Of a stretch of 64,000 nt of DNA, positions 41,532-50,793 are shown one piece after another. The notes beneath the pieces were generated by a model. It was not told the DNA's origin. It did no database searches and saw only the letters and a list, made by a program, of their open reading frames with translations. Origin of the DNA: Paenibacillus sp. Root52. Its GTDB lineage: Bacteria > Bacillota > Bacilli > Paenibacillales > Paenibacillaceae. Within the stretch, counting starts at the first letter, position 1; each line of letters opens with the position of its first letter. Made by a program: the position numbers and the translations under genes. The stretch spans positions 62,001 through 126,000 of the forward strand of contig NZ_LMFO01000030.1 in the NCBI RefSeq assembly GCF_001426865.1, read 5' to 3'.

Positions 41532-43046
41532 ATGAGCCCAAAAGTACGGATGTCTCGTTTAAGCGGATTGGTTGTCATAGGTGCAATGTCCGCAGGACTG
41601 CTCGCAGGTTGTGGGGGAGAGAAAGCACCTGCTGCGACGGGAGAAGGCAAGTTTCCCATTTCCATCTCTTTAATGCAGGTAGGTGATGTACCTGCGAAGG
41701 AGAACGGGGTTGAGCAAAAGATTGAGGAATATACGGGTACCGATGTGAATGTGCAATGGATTCCGCAGTCTGCTTTTGATGATAAAGTGAACGTCATGGT
41801 TGCTTCGGGCGAGATGCCCACCATTATGCGGGTGAACTATGTACCGACAACATTTAATGCAGCCAAAACAGGCTTGTTCTGGGAACTTGGCCCTTACCTG
41901 AAGGATTATAAGAACCTGTCTGCCCAATCCGAGGCGTATTTTGAAAATATCAAAATAGAAGGCAAAATCTACGGTATCCCTAATTTCCGTGACATCGGCC
42001 GTACCGCGATTGTGTATCGTAAGGACTGGTTTGACAAGTTGAACTTGGAAGTACCCAAAACTTTGGATGATTGGTACAACGTGATGCATTCCATGCGCAA
42101 GGATGATCCTGATGGAAATGGCAAAGAAGACACCTATGGTGCATTGCTATTCAAGCGGTACAATGAAGGCGTATCTTCCCCACTTACACGGATTGCAGTG
42201 AGTATCGGAGGCGTAAATAAATGGGGCGTGGACGACTCGGGTAAACTGACACCAGAATTCATGACTTCGGAATATGTAGACACGATGAAGTTGTTCAAAA
42301 AGTTGTTTAGTGAGGGACTCATTAACAGTGATTTCCCTGCACTTGATCCATCGGAAGCGGACAAAAAGATGGATTCCGGTCTCATTGGCATAAAGCTGAA
42401 CGGGGTAGCTCAGAACGGCAAGTCATCCCAGCAACGTCTCACACCGAATGCACCGGATGGAGAGATCGATGTCGCTCCATTCCAAGGACCGGATGGAATT
42501 CGTATCGCTGGGGAACCAGGTAACTATGGTATGCTCGTCATTCCGAAAGCTGCCGTACCTGATGAAGAGCAGTTGAAGAAGGTACTCACCTTCTTGGATC
42601 AGCTAATGGATGAAGAACTTAGTACGTTACAATTACGCGGTTTGAAGGATGTGCACTATACCGAGACTGCTGATGGCAAAACGGAGCTAAAAGACTTTGA
42701 TGCATATCAACGGGAAGTAAAGCCTTACCGTGATAATCTTCTAAGTATTGAGGGTTACAATGTTGCTGAACTGGTGGACGTACCTATTGGTATGAAGGGT
42801 ACAAAGATGGCACGTGAGAATGAACAGTATGCAATTCCGAACCCTGCCCTGACACTCTCTTCTGCAATCTATACGGAGAGAGGTCAAGAGTTAGATCAGA
42901 TGATCTGGGATGCCCAAACCAAATATATTATGGGTAAACTAGATGATGCAGGCTGGGAGCAAGAAGTGGCAAACTGGAAGAAATCCGGTGGTGACCAACT
43001 GATCTCAGAGTTTGAAGCATCGTATAAGGAATTGAACGGTAAGTAA
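41532..43046 (+). CDS. second extracellular solute-binding lipoprotein, paralogue
   Basis: 504 residues with a lipobox LLAGC (Cys27) and the same fold and block order as the protein at 38758-40257 (MQVGDVPAKENGVEQKIEEY versus AQVGDVPSKDNEVQKKIEAY-type segments; YRKDWFDKLNLEVPKTLDDWY; shared C-terminal AQTKYIMGKLDDAGWEQE). ATG after AAAGGAGAG. It is beyond the yteR terminator and so may be separately regulated; probably an alternative specificity subunit for the same permeases. The IS3 element lies 49 bases downstream. Confidence 0.9.
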   Translation: MSPKVRMSRLSGLVVIGAMSAGLLAGCGGEKAPAATGEGKFPISISLMQVGDVPAKENGVEQKIEEYTGTDVNVQWIPQSAFDDKVNVMVASGEMPTIMRVNYVPTTFNAAKTGLFWELGPYLKDYKNLSAQSEAYFENIKIEGKIYGIPNFRDIGRTAIVYRKDWFDKLNLEVPKTLDDWYNVMHSMRKDDPDGNGKEDTYGALLFKRYNEGVSSPLTRIAVSIGGVNKWGVDDSGKLTPEFMTSEYVDTMKLFKKLFSEGLINSDFPALDPSEADKKMDSGLIGIKLNGVAQNGKSSQQRLTPNAPDGEIDVAPFQGPDGIRIAGEPGNYGMLVIPKAAVPDEEQLKKVLTFLDQLMDEELSTLQLRGLKDVHYTETADGKTELKDFDAYQREVKPYRDNLLSIEGYNVAELVDVPIGMKGTKMARENEQYAIPNPALTLSSAIYTERGQELDQMIWDAQTKYIMGKLDDAGWEQEVANWKKSGGDQLISEFEASYKELNGK

Positions 43047-43097
43047 TCAATTTTATCATCTACGTTCTAAAATAAGGGTTGCGAATCTTTAAACTGT

Positions 43098-43147
43098 ACC
43101 CTATAAGATGGACACTTTAAAAAAGGTCATCTTGTAGGGTCTTTTTT
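43098..43147 (+). terminator. terminator hairpin at the left end of the IS
   Basis: ACCCTATAAGATG (43098-43110) pairs with CATCTTGTAGGGT (43128-43140), 13 bp with one G-U, followed by CTTTTTT. It overlaps the left inverted repeat and would block read-through into the transposase while also ending the binding-protein transcript. Confidence 0.7.
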
Positions 43148-43184
43148 GTGTACAATGAATAAAAAACGAGCGGTGGGCAAGCAA

Positions 43185-43610
43185 ATGTCAAAAAAACACT
43201 TTACAACGCAAGAGCAAGATCAGTTAAGAAGAAACCCCTATGTGAAAAATGTTAGTGCTAAAGCTATTACGTACACGGATTCGTTCAAAGAACGATTTAT
43301 TCAAGAACACCGTCAAGGTACGCTTCCCAGTGAGATTTTTCAGGAGGCGGGCTTTCCTATTGACGTCTTGGGTGCAACCCGGATTCGAAAGGCTTCCAAT
43401 CGATGGCGTACGGCTTATCAGGAAAAAGGAGCTGCTGGATTAACTGACGGTAGAAAACACACTTCAGGCCGTCCTCTCACCCGTGAATTAAGTCTTGAAG
43501 AAAAATATGCCCAGTTGGAAGCAAAAATGAAATGGCTTGAAGCGGAGAATGAATTCTTAAAAAAGCTCGATCAACTCGAAAGGCAGATGAGAAGAAAGAA
43601 ATCCAACTGA
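43185..43610 (+). CDS. IS3-family transposase OrfA (HTH protein)
   Basis: 141 residues from ATG 43185 (GGTGGG 7 bases upstream); the frame continues upstream to ATG 43155, which has no ribosome site. Helix-turn-helix region with SFKERFIQEHRQGTLPSEIFQEAGF and a C-terminal leucine-zipper-like coil (EEKYAQLEAKMKWLEAENEFLKK). It binds the ends and regulates transposition. AAAAAAG at 43559-43565, read as A-AAA-AAG, is a classic -1 frameshift site giving the OrfAB fusion. Confidence 0.88.
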   Translation: MSKKHFTTQEQDQLRRNPYVKNVSAKAITYTDSFKERFIQEHRQGTLPSEIFQEAGFPIDVLGATRIRKASNRWRTAYQEKGAAGLTDGRKHTSGRPLTRELSLEEKYAQLEAKMKWLEAENEFLKKLDQLERQMRRKKSN

Positions 43611-43642
43611 GTACACGACAAAAATTCGAACTGATTCAACAG

Positions 43643-44512
43643 ATGATTCATGCATACTCTTTTCAACGCAAGGTTCACGCTCTTTGTACCATTGCTGGCG
43701 TTTCACGTTCAGGCTATTACCAATATTGTAGCGAAGATGCCAGGTTACATCGTCAAAAGCAGGAACAGGAAGATCAGAAGGTGAAGGCGATCATCCTGAA
43801 AGCTTATCATTACCGTGGGAGGAAGAAAGGTGCCCGTCAAATCAAAATGACGCTCGCACATCAATACGGCGTCATATACAACCTCAAGCGAATTCGTCGT
43901 ATCATGCAAAAGTACAGCATCGTTTGTCCGATTCGAAAAGCAAATCCCGCACGTCGTATGGCTAAAGCGACCCAAGAGCATCGAACCTGTCCCAACACGT
44001 TAAAGCGAGCCTTTAAGCAAGGGATTGCTGGCAAGGTTCTCTTAACCGACATCACATATTTAACCTATGGGACAACCAAGCGAGCCTATCTATCGACAAT
44101 TAAAGATGCTGAAACGAATGAAATTTTAGCCTATGAAGTCTCCGCTTCCCTTGGATTGGACATGGCGATCGAAACGTTGAAACAACTCAGAAAGCATCGT
44201 CATCTCTCTCCAGATGCCTTGATTCATTCGGATCAAGGATTCCACTACACCCATCCGAAATTCCAAAAGCTTGTGAAACAAATGGGGCTACATCAATCCA
44301 TGTCACGCCGAGGAAACTGTTGGGATAACGCTCCACAAGAATCTTTCTTTGGGTATTTTAAAGATGAAACAAATTTCAAAACATGTATGACTCTGGAAGA
44401 GGTTAAGCAAGAAGTGAGGAGCTACATGATCTATTACAATCATTACCGAGGTCAATGGAACTTAAATAAGCTGCCGCCTGCACGATACAGACAGCAGCTT
44501 GAAGTAGCCTAA
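43643..44512 (+). CDS. IS3-family transposase OrfB (DDE integrase domain)
   Basis: 289 residues. DDE catalytic triad visible in LTDITYLTYG, LIHSDQGFHYTHP and DNAPQESFFGYFKDE; HTH_21-like start (YYQYCSEDARLHRQKQ, ARQIKMTLAHQYGV). The frame is open upstream to the A6G site at 43559, so the active transposase is the OrfAB fusion made by -1 frameshifting. The frame is intact with no internal stop, so the element may be mobile. Confidence 0.92.
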   Translation: MIHAYSFQRKVHALCTIAGVSRSGYYQYCSEDARLHRQKQEQEDQKVKAIILKAYHYRGRKKGARQIKMTLAHQYGVIYNLKRIRRIMQKYSIVCPIRKANPARRMAKATQEHRTCPNTLKRAFKQGIAGKVLLTDITYLTYGTTKRAYLSTIKDAETNEILAYEVSASLGLDMAIETLKQLRKHRHLSPDALIHSDQGFHYTHPKFQKLVKQMGLHQSMSRRGNCWDNAPQESFFGYFKDETNFKTCMTLEEVKQEVRSYMIYYNHYRGQWNLNKLPPARYRQQLEVA

Positions 44513-44668
44513 CCTTTTTTAATTGTCCTTGACAAGGGGTACAGATCACTTCGGGTTCGTAACCTTTTTTATTCATTTCTATTATGAATGGACTGTGGAA
44601 GGGGTATAAGAGTAGAGGAGCACTTATAACATAGTCAACTTGACGCCCACAGAGAGGAGCACACAGAC

Positions 44669-46735
44669 ATGATAGAGCAATATGAATACGAGGATCAACG
44701 GTATGTTGAGGATGTAAACGATACATATGAGGGAGACGATCTAGGTATTACGATGCAATCAGCGTCATGTAGTTTCAAAGTATGGACACCGAAGGCTGCT
44801 GAAGTTCATCTGTTGTTATATCCCCCATCTACAGACGGGAGTCCTGAAGAATATTCTGATCGGTCGGGACAATTGAAACCTAAAGAAATTCCCATGAATA
44901 AACTAGCTCAAGGCATCTGGCACGTCGAGATGAGCGGTGATTGGTGCAGCTATCGTTATATGATTCAGACTACCTTCGGGGACGGAAGACGCGAGATAGC
45001 AGTAGATCCTTATGCCAGGGCTGTCACCATGAATGGAGAGATGGGGGTGATCGTCAGACTGGAGCATACAGATCCCGAGGGATGGAAAGAAGATGTTCGG
45101 CCAGAACTCGCGAGCCCGGTGGATGCGGTGTTGTACGAGCTACACGTGCGAGATTTCTCGATTCACCCTTCATCTGGGATGAAGTATAGGGGCAAATATC
45201 TGGCTTTTACTGAGACGGGTTTACTGGATTCAGAAGGTAATTCCATCGGTATTGATCACTTGGCTGAGCTTGGCATTACTCATGTGCATCTGCTACCCGT
45301 ATTTGATTTTGCTACAGTAGATGAAGCTCAGGTAGATACATCCAATTCCGAACGATCTAATTATAATTGGGGGTATGATCCACTCCACTACAATGTGCCA
45401 GAAGGCTCTTATGCAACAAGGGCGGATGAACCAGAGACTCGAATTCGAGAGTTCAAATCGATGGTGATGGCTCTGCATCAAAAGGGGATCGGCGTCATTA
45501 TGGATGTGGTCTACAACCATACTTTCGACACTGCGAGAAGTTCATTTGAGAAGCTCTATCCAGGGTACTACTACCGTCAATTGGAGGATGGCACATACAG
45601 TAACGGATCGGGAACAGGCAATGAAGTAGCGACGGAGCGTCATATGGTGCGTAAATTCATTATGGATTCTGTACGCTATTGGGCAGAGGAATACCATGTA
45701 GATGGGTTTCGATTTGACCTGATGGGGCTCATTGATACAGCAACGATGAAAAGTCTGGCGGCAGACCTCCATGAGAAGGTCTCACCATCCATCCTGTTAT
45801 ATGGAGAACCTTGGGGCGCACTGGAATCGCCTCTTGGAGACGATATGACGCTTAAGGGGGATCAACGTGAGTCTGGTTTTGCTGTCTTTAATGATAATTT
45901 TCGCGGAGCTATTAAGGGGGACAGTGATGGTGCAGGAACAGGGTTTGCAACAGGTGCAGAAGGAGCGGAAGAAAACGTGTGGGTTGGCGTAAAGGGAGCT
46001 ATTACCGATTTTACTGCAGCTCCGACAGAAACCATTAATTATGTTACCGCCCATGATAATCTTAATTTGTGGGACAAGGTTGCGTATACGCAAGGACTGG
46101 AGGATACACTCGGTTTTATCAGCTATGATGAGGACGGCAGTGTCAAAGGATACGACAATGTGCAGCAAGCGGTTCAACAAGCGAGCCCGTATAAGCAGGT
46201 TGAAGCTGAACATGTGCTAGAGAATGAAATGGTACGGCGATGTTTGCTTGCCAATGGCATTGTATTGACCTCTCAAGGTGTACCATTTCTGGCTGCTGGT
46301 GATGAATTGCTGCGTACCAAGTTTGGTGACGCTAACAGCCATGAGAGCGGGGATGTAGTTAACGCTATCCATTGGGAATACAAAAAGCAGTTCAAACCGG
46401 TATTTGATTATTATCGCGGTTTGATTCGTCTGCGTCGAGAGCATCCTGTTTTTCGCCTTCGTACCCGAGGAGAGATTGAGCAGAATATACGTTTGCTTGA
46501 ACAGGGCAACGGTATTCTGGCATATGAGTTACTCGGCACAGCATCAGGCGATTCGTGGAAGCGAGTCATTGTTGCCTATAACGCTGCCAAAGAAAGTCGA
46601 GCGCTTTCCATTCCGTCAGCACAATGGCATGTGGTTGTGGAGCAAGGACGAGCGGGTACGGATACGATCCGTACAGTAGTAGGTGGAGAGCTTAGCATTC
46701 CGGCCATCTCAATGACAGTTATGTATTGCTCATAA
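44669..46735 (+). CDS. pulA: type I pullulanase, cytoplasmic
   Basis: 688 residues. N-terminal CBM48-like domain (about 22-125), then GH13 barrel. The type I pullulanase motif YNWGYDP is at 232-238; GH13 motifs DVVYNHT (279-285), GFRFDLMG with nucleophile Asp350, acid/base Glu380 in YGEPW, and TAHDNLNLWD with Asp463. It hydrolyses alpha-1,6 branches of pullulan and glycogen-type dextrins. No signal peptide, so intracellular. ATG after AGAGAGGAG. The IS element ends 125 bases upstream, so its natural promoter region may have been altered. Confidence 0.92.
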   Translation: MIEQYEYEDQRYVEDVNDTYEGDDLGITMQSASCSFKVWTPKAAEVHLLLYPPSTDGSPEEYSDRSGQLKPKEIPMNKLAQGIWHVEMSGDWCSYRYMIQTTFGDGRREIAVDPYARAVTMNGEMGVIVRLEHTDPEGWKEDVRPELASPVDAVLYELHVRDFSIHPSSGMKYRGKYLAFTETGLLDSEGNSIGIDHLAELGITHVHLLPVFDFATVDEAQVDTSNSERSNYNWGYDPLHYNVPEGSYATRADEPETRIREFKSMVMALHQKGIGVIMDVVYNHTFDTARSSFEKLYPGYYYRQLEDGTYSNGSGTGNEVATERHMVRKFIMDSVRYWAEEYHVDGFRFDLMGLIDTATMKSLAADLHEKVSPSILLYGEPWGALESPLGDDMTLKGDQRESGFAVFNDNFRGAIKGDSDGAGTGFATGAEGAEENVWVGVKGAITDFTAAPTETINYVTAHDNLNLWDKVAYTQGLEDTLGFISYDEDGSVKGYDNVQQAVQQASPYKQVEAEHVLENEMVRRCLLANGIVLTSQGVPFLAAGDELLRTKFGDANSHESGDVVNAIHWEYKKQFKPVFDYYRGLIRLRREHPVFRLRTRGEIEQNIRLLEQGNGILAYELLGTASGDSWKRVIVAYNAAKESRALSIPSAQWHVVVEQGRAGTDTIRTVVGGELSIPAISMTVMYCS

Positions 46736-46772
46736 TCACAATCAATAAACAGAATAGGTATAGAAATGATCT

Positions 46773-46802
46773 GCCTCTCTTCTTTGGAAGAGGGGCTTTT
46801 TT
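46773..46802 (+). terminator. terminator after the first pullulanase gene
   Basis: GCCTCTCTTC (46773-46782) pairs with GAAGAGGGGC (46787-46796), one G-U, followed by TTTTTT. Confidence 0.88.
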
Positions 46803-46909
46803 GGCATAAGACGTTAGCGTGTTGGATCATATTGAACATTTCATGCCTTTTTCGTCTGGACAGGTATAAATGCTGTCAATCTATGGCACTTGTTTACATA
46901 TGCTGTATT

Positions 46910-46924
46910 TTGAAAGCGATTGCT
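46910..46924 (+). promoter_or_regulatory. cre site upstream of the second pullulanase gene
   Basis: TTGAAAGCGATTGCT fits WTGNAANCGNWNNCW completely. It lies about 120-130 bases before the predicted transcript start. Confidence 0.5.
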
Positions 46925-47006
46925 GCGGGCGATAGAACTTTTGCCCAGATATGACTTCATCAAAAGCGAGCATAAACCGATATGTTGAGTATCAGACAAC
47001 CTTGGG

Positions 47007-47035
47007 TTGACAAATGGCGTCCCACTTCGTAACAT
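47007..47035 (+). promoter_or_regulatory. promoter of the second pullulanase gene
   Basis: TTGACA (47007-47012), 17 bases, TAACAT (47030-47035). The expected start near 47042 puts ATG 47045 at the extreme 5' end and supports ATG 47078 as the translation start. Confidence 0.6.
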
Positions 47036-47077
47036 CGGGACAACATGAAATTCATGCATATAAAGGCGGTGGGAACG

Positions 47078-49951
47078 ATGCCGGAATGGACATCTTTTCG
47101 TTATGATGGCAACGATCTTGGCTTAACATATACTCGTGCTGCAAGTTTCTTTAAACTGTGGGCACCAACGGTACAACAGGTTTCACTACTCCTTTTTGAA
47201 GGTGCTGGAATCTATGATGCAAAGGGAAAGGTAACTGAACATACAGATGGCCAAGAGCATTTGATGGCTCAAGAGCCAGATGGAATATGGAGCTTGAAGC
47301 TTGAAGGGAACTGGGCGGAGTATTATTACATGTATCAGGTCACCCATGCCGATCAGCGTATAGAAGTGGTGGCAGACCCTTATGCTCGGGCAGTATCTGC
47401 CAACGGGCAGCGGACAGCGATTATTGATCTCGAGGATACACATCCGGTCGATTGGGAGCAAGATGTGAAGCCTACTTTTCTGCACCCAGTAGATGCTGTG
47501 ATCTATGAATTACATGTACGTGACTTCTCATCAGATCCACATGCTAACATTCCGTATAAGGGGAAGTATCTTGCCTTTACTGCTTCGGGACTGACAGATA
47601 ATGCGGGCAATTCCATCGGCGTAGATCACCTTACTGAATTAGGCATTACACATGTACACTTGCTGCCTATAGCCGATTATCAGACGGTAAATGAATTGGT
47701 TGCTTCCGAAATTACTACGGCAGCTAAAGTACCTTATAACTGGGGATATGATCCGCAACATTATAATGTACCCGAGGGTTCTTATGCGACAGATCCGCAT
47801 GATCCGGCAGTTCGGATTCGGGAGTTCAAGTTGTTGGTACAGTCGCTACATCGACAAGGAATACGTGTAGTGCTTGATGTTGTATACAATCATACGTACA
47901 GCATAGAGGAAGGTCCATTCGAACGCATCGTGCCTGGATATTTCTATCGTCATCGTGCGGACGGTACGCTGAGCAACGGATCAGGTGTGGGTAATGAGCT
48001 GGCTACCGAACGTCCTATGGTAAGAAAATATATTGTTGATTCTCTTTTATACTGGGCAGAAGAGTATCATATCGACGGTTTTCGTTTTGACCTAATGGGA
48101 CTGATTGATACAGAAACAATGAATGAATTAACACGTGAGCTGCGAGAGCATATCGATCCGTCGATGTTGATTTATGGTGAACCTTGGACGGGGGGAGACT
48201 CACCGTTAGAGCGAAAGACACTCAAAGGAACACAGCGGGGCCAGGGGTTTGCCGTGTTCAATGATCACTTTCGAAGTGCCATTAAAGGAGATAGTGACGG
48301 AACGGGCACCGGATTCGCTACCGGGGCTGCCGGTAAAGAATACGATCTAGTCACAGGAGTAGCAGGAGCATTGGATGATTTCACATCATCACCTATAGAG
48401 ACGGTCAACTATATAACGGCGCATGATAACCTCAATCTATGGGACAAAATTGCAACAGCAATGAACCTTCGACATGAACTTGGTTTTCCGACGTGGAAGG
48501 ATGGTCAGCCTGTGGAAGGTGGCAGTGCCGAATCTGCGGTAAAAGCAGCCAACCCCTACCGATATGTTCAAGAGGATCATGTCCTAGATCATGAGATGGT
48601 TCGTCGCTCTTTAATAGCGTCAGGCATTCTATTGACCTCTCAGGGGATTCCTTTCCTGCATGCGGGCGATGAAATGCTCCGTTCCAAATCAGGAGATCAG
48701 AACAGCTATCGTAGCGGTGATGCGGTTAATGCAATCACTTGGGCGAATAAAGCTAAGTTCCGTCCTGTTTTTGACTATTATCGTGGCTTAATCCATCTGC
48801 GTCGTACACACCCGGCTTTTCGAATGATCGAAGCCCAACAGGTACGGAATCACCTGCGTATTATGCGTGCTGAGGGCAACGTTGTTGTTTTTATGCTCCA
48901 CGATGGAGCGAATCAAGATACTTGGAATCAGATTATCGTCATCTACAACAGTTCCGCTAATCAGCAGCAGATTCATTTGCCGGAAGGAAACTGGCATGTG
49001 GTGGTGAATGATCAACATGCGGGTACGGAGCCGATCACAACCGTTAATACTAGCGTCTCTGTCGAGCGATGGTCGCTGATGGTGCTATATGATACAGAGC
49101 GTGCATGTGTTGCAGAACCGGCAGTGGTTGAGATTAATAGCCCACGTCAGGTGTATAGTCCTGGGGAGACAGCAGAGCTAAGAGCGGTCGTGAGGGATCT
49201 TCTAGGCAATGTCGTGGAGAACACTGAAGTACGATGGACTTCTTCTAATCCTGATGTGATGCGTATCCAGTCGAATGGTGCAATTCAGGCTGTGCAGACG
49301 GGAGAAGCATCCATCACCGCTCAATGTGGTGAGCTTACTTCAACCTGTACATTACAGGTGGAGCAACGCTATGCTGAACGAATTGAGATCGTGGGTGAGC
49401 CGATTATGTACACCACACGCATTAGCCGTTTTCGAGCATTGGTTCTAGATCAATTTGGTCAGCCTCTGCAAGGAACCAAGCTTCGTTGGAGCTCATCGAA
49501 TCCGGAAGTAGCAGCTGTTAGTACAGCTGGTATTGTACGTGCGCTGACGCCTGGATCAAGCGATATCGTAGCCGAGGCAGGTGGGATTCGTGCCTCCGTC
49601 ATGACGAAGGTGCATAAGCAAATTTCACGCGTTGTTACCCTTCGATATGAACGTGAGGATCAGCGCTATGAGGGATGGGATGTGTGGGTCTGGGGCACAG
49701 GTATGCAAGATGGAGCCGTTCCTTTAGAACGTGTAGGAAATGTGGCAGAAGCTCGATTCCGTGTTGCCGCAGGCCTGCATCATCTCGGCTTGATCATTCG
49801 ACTGAATGAGTGGGAGGCCAAAGATACGTGTGGAGACCGTTATGTGGATATCGTGCCTGAGGATGGAGATGTGCAAATCATCGTGCGCAGCGGATCAGAT
49901 CAGATGCAGGTTATTCGGGCAAATGCTGAAGAAGAACAGGATAGTGCATAA
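47078..49951 (+). CDS. type I pullulanase with Big2 and CBM41-like C-terminal domains
   Basis: 957 residues from ATG 47078 (GGCGGTG upstream; an in-frame ATG at 47045 lacks a site). CBM48-like N-terminus, GH13 barrel with YNWGYDP (220-226), nucleophile Asp338 and acid/base Glu368. After about residue 680 come two bacterial Ig-like Big2 domains (683-758, 763-845; WTSSNPDV, WSSSNPEVAAVS) and a terminal starch-binding CBM41/PUD-like domain (848-945; LRYEREDQRYEGWDVWVWG). Neither signal peptide nor anchor is visible, although the accessory domains are those of secreted enzymes. The catalytic part is paralogous to the gene upstream. Confidence 0.9.
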   Translation: MPEWTSFRYDGNDLGLTYTRAASFFKLWAPTVQQVSLLLFEGAGIYDAKGKVTEHTDGQEHLMAQEPDGIWSLKLEGNWAEYYYMYQVTHADQRIEVVADPYARAVSANGQRTAIIDLEDTHPVDWEQDVKPTFLHPVDAVIYELHVRDFSSDPHANIPYKGKYLAFTASGLTDNAGNSIGVDHLTELGITHVHLLPIADYQTVNELVASEITTAAKVPYNWGYDPQHYNVPEGSYATDPHDPAVRIREFKLLVQSLHRQGIRVVLDVVYNHTYSIEEGPFERIVPGYFYRHRADGTLSNGSGVGNELATERPMVRKYIVDSLLYWAEEYHIDGFRFDLMGLIDTETMNELTRELREHIDPSMLIYGEPWTGGDSPLERKTLKGTQRGQGFAVFNDHFRSAIKGDSDGTGTGFATGAAGKEYDLVTGVAGALDDFTSSPIETVNYITAHDNLNLWDKIATAMNLRHELGFPTWKDGQPVEGGSAESAVKAANPYRYVQEDHVLDHEMVRRSLIASGILLTSQGIPFLHAGDEMLRSKSGDQNSYRSGDAVNAITWANKAKFRPVFDYYRGLIHLRRTHPAFRMIEAQQVRNHLRIMRAEGNVVVFMLHDGANQDTWNQIIVIYNSSANQQQIHLPEGNWHVVVNDQHAGTEPITTVNTSVSVERWSLMVLYDTERACVAEPAVVEINSPRQVYSPGETAELRAVVRDLLGNVVENTEVRWTSSNPDVMRIQSNGAIQAVQTGEASITAQCGELTSTCTLQVEQRYAERIEIVGEPIMYTTRISRFRALVLDQFGQPLQGTKLRWSSSNPEVAAVSTAGIVRALTPGSSDIVAEAGGIRASVMTKVHKQISRVVTLRYEREDQRYEGWDVWVWGTGMQDGAVPLERVGNVAEARFRVAAGLHHLGLIIRLNEWEAKDTCGDRYVDIVPEDGDVQIIVRSGSDQMQVIRANAEEEQDSA

Positions 49952-50001
49952 TTCAATCCAGTTGTAATTGGCAGCATGTAATGTAAGACCACGTTGTGCA
50001 G

Positions 50002-50029
50002 GCAGTCGGGAGTGGTTCCGGCTGCTTTT
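50002..50029 (+). terminator. terminator after the second pullulanase gene
   Basis: GCAGTCGG (50002-50009) pairs with CCGGCTGC (50018-50025), one G-U, followed by TTTT. Confidence 0.75.
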
Positions 50030-50192
50030 GCTATACGTAGAGTTACGCTGATTAATCACTCGAACAGAGTATAGATCACTGCGATAAATATAGAAGTATA
50101 GTGCACTATATAGACTAAATTGGTAAAATTATGGAACTTTCCAGCGATTTGAAGCGTAATGAAAGTAACGACACTATTTTTGAGGTGATGAA

Positions 50193-50696
50193 ATGAAGAT
50201 TATAAGTAAATTGCTGCTCCTCTGTATGATCCCAATTCTATTGTCCTCCTGCTTACATAACGGGGAAAGTCCTCAACTGACCTCTGATTCGGATCTGAAG
50301 CCTCCAGTCGAAATTTCGATTGAAGAGGCGGAAGCCAAGATCCCATTTGACATTAAAGAACCGTCAGTTCCATTCCAAATGACTGAAAAATCGATAAGGA
50401 TTCTAGCAGCCAATGACCCATACGATGCTGTAGAAATTACGTATGTCAATATAGACCAAGGAATTAACCTGATTATGATGATTACCAACTCAAAGGTTAA
50501 GACGTCCCCCGATGGAAAGAAAGGTCTAAAACTAGCTAATGGTTCGCAAACTTGGGATCAGGGAAACGATCATATCAGTGCCATTTATTGGAGGAATGAG
50601 GGATTAACATACTCTCTGGTTTCAGGAAAAAATAACAACCTCGAACCCTTATATGATTACAAAACATTAATTGAAATAGCAGATACGATCCGATGA
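50193..50696 (+). CDS. DUF4367-like lipoprotein
   Basis: 167 residues. Lipoprotein signal LLLLCMIPILLSSC with Cys18-20 region lipobox LSSC, so membrane-attached outside. The C-terminal half (IYWRNEGLTYSLVSGKNNNLEPL ... LIEIADTIR) resembles DUF4367 domains found in sporulation and anti-sigma-factor-like envelope proteins. Function unknown. ATG 50193 follows TGAGGTGATG spacing. Monocistronic between the pullulanase terminator and ctc. Confidence 0.65.
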   Translation: MKIISKLLLLCMIPILLSSCLHNGESPQLTSDSDLKPPVEISIEEAEAKIPFDIKEPSVPFQMTEKSIRILAANDPYDAVEITYVNIDQGINLIMMITNSKVKTSPDGKKGLKLANGSQTWDQGNDHISAIYWRNEGLTYSLVSGKNNNLEPLYDYKTLIEIADTIR

Positions 50697-50766
50697 TTGA
50701 TTCAGTAAAATTCATTATGGTAATGGGAGATTGTTATAGTCAAAAATAAAAAAATGTACAAGTAAT

Positions 50767-50793
50767 GTTTGAGAACCTCTTTCAATGGGGTAA
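50767..50793 (+). promoter_or_regulatory. sigma-B-like promoter of ctc
   Basis: GTTTGA (50767-50772), 15 bases, GGGTAA (50788-50793). Resembles sigma-B consensus; ctc is a well-known sigma-B gene in B. subtilis. The start codon lies about 115 bases beyond the expected transcript start. Confidence 0.4.

Larger units (their letters stand above)
43095..44543 (+). mobile_element. complete IS3-family insertion sequence, 1449 bases
   Basis: Imperfect terminal inverted repeats of about 33 bases: left TGTACCCTATAAGATGGACA..., right (reversed) TGTACCCCTTGTCAAGGACA..., both ending inward in TTAAAAAAGGT. Ends are TG...CA as in IS3. Two overlapping-phase frames, orfA and orfB, are joined by an A6G slippery site. 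The 3-4 bases flanking each end (AAC/GAT) do not match, so no target duplication is visible; the element may be old or the insertion rearranged. Confidence 0.9.
46736..47077 (+). other. intergenic region between the two pullulanase genes
   Basis: Holds the terminator of the first pullulanase gene (46773-46802), a cre-like operator (46910-46924) and the promoter of the second gene (47007-47035). No coding sequence seen. Confidence 0.6.

Noticed and set aside
43141..43184. Upstream in-frame TTG/ATG starts (43146, 43155) for OrfA
   Set aside because: They overlap or abut the IS-end terminator hairpin and lack ribosome sites; ATG 43185 has a GGTGGG site at proper spacing.
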